From NCBI GenBank assembly GCA_036399715.1, contig DASWMO010000275.1:1-9435 (forward strand): a stretch of DNA of 9,435 bases. The letters run 5' to 3'. Positions 7,319 to 9,435 of the stretch are shown here, piece by piece. The notes under the pieces were generated by a model. It did not search any database and was not told the origin of the DNA. It saw nothing but the letters and a program-made list of their open reading frames with translations. Each line of letters opens with the position of its first letter. Position 1 is the stretch's first letter. Source of the stretch: DASVSE01 sp036399715 (GTDB lineage Bacteria; Bacteroidota; Rhodothermia; Rhodothermales; Rubricoccaceae). The position numbers and the translations under genes are program-made.

Positions 7319-8488
7319 ATGGCCGGTAGCCCAATGGACGACAGCGACCGGATCTACGTCGTCGACGCCGACGAGCGCCTGCACCCGCTCGTGCGGAGCA
7401 CATATGCGAGCGAGGACTTGCTCCAGACGTTGCTCGAGCGCTACCCCGACCTGCTCGCCGGCGAAGAGATGCGCGGCGAGGTCCCGAGGCGGTGGGTGCT
7501 TGTCAGCCGCGAGACCGGCGTGCCCGGCGAGGCTGGCGGCGCAAACCGGTGGAGCCTCGACCACCTGTTCCTCGACCATGACGGCATCCCGACGCTCGTC
7601 GAGGTGAAGCGGAGCACCGACACCCGCATCCGGCGTGAGGTCGTAGGCCAGATGCTCGACTACGCCGCCAACGCCGTCGTGTACTGGCCCGTCGAGCGCC
7701 TCGTGGCCGAGTTCGAGGCAACGTGCGACGCGAGCGGCGATGACCCGGCCGAGCGCATCGCTGCCCTCACCGGCGACGCCGACGGGTGGGAGGCCTACTG
7801 GCAGCGCGTCAAGACGAATCTGCAGGCCGGGCGCGTGCGGATGGTATTCCTCGCCGACGAGATCCCGACCGAACTGCGGCGCATCGTCGAGTTCCTCAAC
7901 GGGCAGATGGACCCAGCCGAGGTGCTGGCCGTCGAGGTGCGGCAGTACGTCGGTGAGAGCGGGCTCCGGACGCTCGTGCCGCGCGTGGTCGGGCAGACGG
8001 CGCAGTCCGAGCAGAAGAAGGCCGGCGTGGCGCACGAGAAGGGCCGGCAGTGGGACGAGGCGTCGTTCCTAGTCACGCTCGAGGAGGGGCACGGGGCCGA
8101 GGTGCGCGGGGTCGCCGAGGCGCTGCTCCTGTGGGCCGAGGCGCGCGGGCTCCGGCTTTGGTGGGGCTACGGTCGGATCCACGGGTCTTTCTTCCCGATG
8201 CTCGACCTCGACGGGGACCAGCACGGCACGTTCGCGGCGTGGAATACGAGTGGGACGATTGAGGTCCGCTTCAAGCCGATGCGCGCGCCGTTCGACACCG
8301 AGGCGCGCAAGCGCGAGTTGCTCGGCCGGCTCAAGGCGATCCCGGGCGTACTCGCGAGCGTCGACAGCGTAGCGACGCGGCCTGGATTCAAGATGCGGCT
8401 GCTTGCGGACCCGGCTACGCTGCGGGCGTTCACGGACGCATTCGACTGGATGCTCGACGAGATCAGAACCTACCGGACGTCACCGTAG
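7319..8488 (+). CDS. PD-(D/E)XK-type nuclease-like protein
   Basis: Likely a DNA-cleaving or DNA-binding enzyme of the PD-(D/E)XK superfamily, which also holds restriction endonucleases and NucS-like proteins. In the 389-aa product the core runs from about residue 30 to 180. It has a helix LLQTLLERYPDLL (34-46), then WSLDHLFLDHDG with Asp81 or Asp86 as metal ligand, PTLVEVKRSTDTRIRR carrying Glu95-x-Lys97, and REVVGQMLDYAAN with Gln111 in the helix that commonly follows. A strand VRMVFLADEI (173-182) closes the core. The C-terminal part (about 245-389) is a separate alpha/beta region (GLRLWWGYGRIHGSFFPML, GTIEVRFKPM, FKMRLLAD) that I do not recognise. It could bind DNA or regulate the enzyme. 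ATG at 7319 is used; Met6 (7334) is equally possible, and neither has a Shine-Dalgarno. GC is very high, like the recombinase gene. A role in restriction or defence is inferred, not shown; no methylase is adjacent. Confidence 0.8.
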   Translation: MAGSPMDDSDRIYVVDADERLHPLVRSTYASEDLLQTLLERYPDLLAGEEMRGEVPRRWVLVSRETGVPGEAGGANRWSLDHLFLDHDGIPTLVEVKRSTDTRIRREVVGQMLDYAANAVVYWPVERLVAEFEATCDASGDDPAERIAALTGDADGWEAYWQRVKTNLQAGRVRMVFLADEIPTELRRIVEFLNGQMDPAEVLAVEVRQYVGESGLRTLVPRVVGQTAQSEQKKAGVAHEKGRQWDEASFLVTLEEGHGAEVRGVAEALLLWAEARGLRLWWGYGRIHGSFFPMLDLDGDQHGTFAAWNTSGTIEVRFKPMRAPFDTEARKRELLGRLKAIPGVLASVDSVATRPGFKMRLLADPATLRAFTDAFDWMLDEIRTYRTSP

Positions 8489-8508
8489 GGGTCCGAGACG
8501 CGGGGCGC

Positions 8509-8540
8509 CTCGCAGGTGGCTACTCGTCTACCCTTGCGAG
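8509..8540. terminator. Hairpin between convergent genes, candidate bidirectional terminator
   Basis: CTCGCAGG at 8509-8516 pairs with CTTGCGAG at 8533-8540 (eight pairs, one a G-U) around a 16-nt loop. It lies in the 56-bp gap between the nuclease stop and the stop of the ribbon-helix-helix gene, where one hairpin could end transcripts from both sides. There is no clear T-run in either direction. Confidence 0.3.
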
Positions 8541-8544
8541 ACGC

Positions 8545-8889
8545 TCAACGCCTGCTGTCAAGCTCAGCCAGGAGCGCCTCGACGACGTTCTCAATCGCGT
8601 CCCGACACAGCCCGTTCATGCTCTGGCCCGTCGCTTCGGCGACGTACTTCAGTTTCAAGTAGGCCGGCTCGGGCAGACGGAGCGCGTATCCCTTCATGAC
8701 GTCCTCGCGGACGTACGGCGCCTCCCACGGCCGGTCTGCCTCCTCTCCCCTCCCCCGACGCTCTGACGTCCTCAGCGACGCATCGACTGAGTTCATGGGC
8801 GTGACAGTAGAAACAGCTGCGTCGACGAACGCGCTCACCGCGGCCTCCTGGTCGGGCGTCCTCTCACGTTTGGGCGGTCGGCCTAGCAT
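8545..8889 (-). CDS. Ribbon-helix-helix DNA-binding protein, probable partner of ParA
   Basis: A small (114 aa) probable DNA-binding protein. The N-terminal part is basic and low in predicted structure (MLGRPPKRERTPDQ, later RTSERRGRGEEADRPW). Residues about 66-107 read as one ribbon-helix-helix unit: strand KGYALRLPEPAY, helix LKLKYVAEATGQ, turn SMNG, helix LCRDAIENVVEALL. Such proteins dimerise, insert the strand pair into the DNA major groove and often act as the centromere-binding partner and autorepressor in ParA/RHH partition cassettes (ParF/ParG type) or as antitoxins. It lies 50 bp downstream of the ParA gene on the same strand, and no toxin gene is adjacent. ATG at 8889 (MLGRPPK) is preferred to the in-frame ATG at 8940, whose extra 17 residues would be encoded by the palindromic repeats. 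The exact start is uncertain because a possible promoter -10 ends only one base before it. Confidence 0.75.
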   Translation of the reverse strand: MLGRPPKRERTPDQEAAVSAFVDAAVSTVTPMNSVDASLRTSERRGRGEEADRPWEAPYVREDVMKGYALRLPEPAYLKLKYVAEATGQSMNGLCRDAIENVVEALLAELDSRR

Positions 8890-8890
8890 G

Positions 8891-8919
8891 ACAGTAAAGG
8901 GAGAAGGATGAAATGTCAA
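8891..8919 (-). promoter_or_regulatory. Possible promoter for the ribbon-helix-helix gene
   Basis: On the minus strand TTGACA (8919-8914) is a perfect -35-like hexamer. Exactly 17 bases later comes TACTGT (8896-8891), a poor -10 match (three of six). If used, transcription would begin at or just inside the ATG at 8889, requiring a leaderless message or a later start. The whole 50-bp gap is AT-rich against very GC-rich surroundings. Bacteroidota-type sigma factors prefer other boxes, so this is tentative. Confidence 0.35.
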
Positions 8920-8920
8920 T

Positions 8921-8940
8921 ATGATATCATGTGATATCAT
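8921..8940. promoter_or_regulatory. Two tandem TGATATCA palindromes, candidate operator or parS-like site
   Basis: TGATATCA is present at 8922-8929 and again at 8932-8939. Each copy is a perfect eight-base palindrome and the left copy extends to a ten-base palindrome (ATGATATCAT). Their centres are 10 bp apart, about one helical turn, the spacing favoured by ribbon-helix-helix dimers that bind side by side. The site starts at the ParA stop codon and ends two bases from a TTGACA hexamer in front of the ribbon-helix-helix gene, so occupancy would probably affect that promoter. The binding protein is inferred from position only. Confidence 0.6.
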
Positions 8941-9435
8941 TACCTAAGGGGTTCGGCGTATACCGCTTCATACCACGCGGCCGCCTCTGACGACGCCCGC
9001 AGGTCAGGATCGTCGAGTTCAAGCACACTTCGCCCTGCGCTTGCAGCCCGCCGGTACGCAATCCGATCTCGGAGGACGACGCCTGAGAAGTCGAGGTGCT
9101 CGAACTCGGCAACGAGCCCCTCGGCCTCCTCCGCCTCGCGCACGCGGGGATGCGTTGAGGCCCGATTAAACACGACGGCTGCCCGAAGTCTTGGGTTGAT
9201 GGCCGAGGCCTGCCCGACGAGCTCGTCCATCTGCTCGAGCGTCCACACGTCGAACTGGGACGCTTGGACGGGCACGAAGAGCAGGTCAGCAGCAACCATC
9301 GCGCTTCGGAGCTCAACGCTGTCGCGGCCCCCGGCGTCGACAACGATGTCGGCGTACCGGTCGGCAAGGTCCCCAATCTGGCGAGCAACAGCTTTCCCAA
9401 AGACTTGGACGCACGGTACCGAGGGGAGCGCCGTC
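8940..9435 (-). CDS. ParA-family partition ATPase, C-terminal part (cut by window edge)
   Basis: A deviant-Walker ATPase of the ParA/MinD/Soj group, which positions plasmid or chromosomal DNA through ATP-dependent binding to the nucleoid. The frame is open to the right edge, so the N terminus with the Walker A motif is missing and the true start lies outside; 164 residues remain. Visible landmarks are the Walker B strand YADIVVDAGGRDS (about residues 27-39 of the visible part), then MVAADLLFVPVQASQFDVWTLEQM, the typical ParA strand-helix, and VVFNRASTHPRV, the adenine-contact region. GVVLRDRIAYRRAASAGRSV follows, and the tail ends AVYAEPLR. The ATG at 9299 is internal to the conserved fold and is not the start. 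The gene is followed on the same strand by the ribbon-helix-helix gene, forming a probable ParA-plus-partner cassette. The final TAA overlaps the tandem palindromes. Confidence 0.9.
   Translation of the reverse strand, partial: TALPSVPCVQVFGKAVARQIGDLADRYADIVVDAGGRDSVELRSAMVAADLLFVPVQASQFDVWTLEQMDELVGQASAINPRLRAAVVFNRASTHPRVREAEEAEGLVAEFEHLDFSGVVLRDRIAYRRAASAGRSVLELDDPDLRASSEAAAWYEAVYAEPLR

Noticed and set aside
7301..8035. A long open frame (244 codons) on the minus strand across the nuclease gene
   Set aside because: It mirrors the nuclease frame, a common effect in GC-rich DNA, and its translation is Leu/Val/His/Arg-rich without family resemblance, whereas the plus-strand frame has the nuclease motifs.
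8890..8940. N-terminal extension of the ribbon-helix-helix protein to the ATG at 8940
   Set aside because: It would be encoded by the tandem palindromes and the AT-rich promoter-like gap; MLGRPPKRER is a more natural start for a DNA-binding protein.

Overview
The window is GC-rich DNA (about 70% in the nuclease gene, dropping to roughly 53-62% in the 1394-2452 gene). It probably comes from a member of the Rhodothermota/Bacteroidota lineage. Two things support this. The secreted hydrolase at 5756-7186 ends in a domain that looks like a type A C-terminal sorting domain of the type IX secretion system (VAPNPTSG ... GREIATY ... WPAGIYVVRI), which is characteristic of that group. In addition, nearly all start codons lack a convincing Shine-Dalgarno sequence. 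The genus-level assignment (Rubricoccaceae-like marine Rhodothermia) is only an impression from protein style.

Layout from left to right: (1) 1-221, upstream sequence with a short inverted repeat. (2) 222-1271 (+), a tyrosine recombinase with all six catalytic positions intact. (3) 1394-2452 (-), an unrecognised exported protein of lower GC. (4) 2660-5233 (-), a tightly coupled two-gene unit: a DUF2278 (YukJ-like) protein with a C-terminal lamin-tail-like domain, followed three bases later by a soluble SH3-like plus ComEC-type metallo-beta-lactamase-fold hydrolase. (5) 5234-5755, a spacer that appears to hold a short, stop-interrupted gene remnant on the minus strand. (6) 5756-7186 (+), a secreted lipase/esterase-type alpha/beta hydrolase with a type IX sorting tail, followed by a hairpin. 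(7) 7319-8488 (+), a PD-(D/E)XK-type nuclease-like protein. (8) 8545-9435 (-), a ParA-family partition ATPase (its 5' part lies beyond the window) followed by a small ribbon-helix-helix protein. Two tandem copies of TGATATCA on a 10-bp pitch lie at the junction of these two genes.

The recombinase at one end, the partition pair at the other, the mosaic base composition and the mixture of orphan enzymes between them suggest an accessory region: a genomic island, an integrated plasmid or plasmid DNA. The most interesting content is the DUF2278-LTD / SH3-MBL pair, which looks like a compact two-protein system of unknown purpose, and the ParA/ribbon-helix-helix cassette with its built-in candidate operator or centromere. 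No rRNA, tRNA, CRISPR array or insertion sequence was seen.
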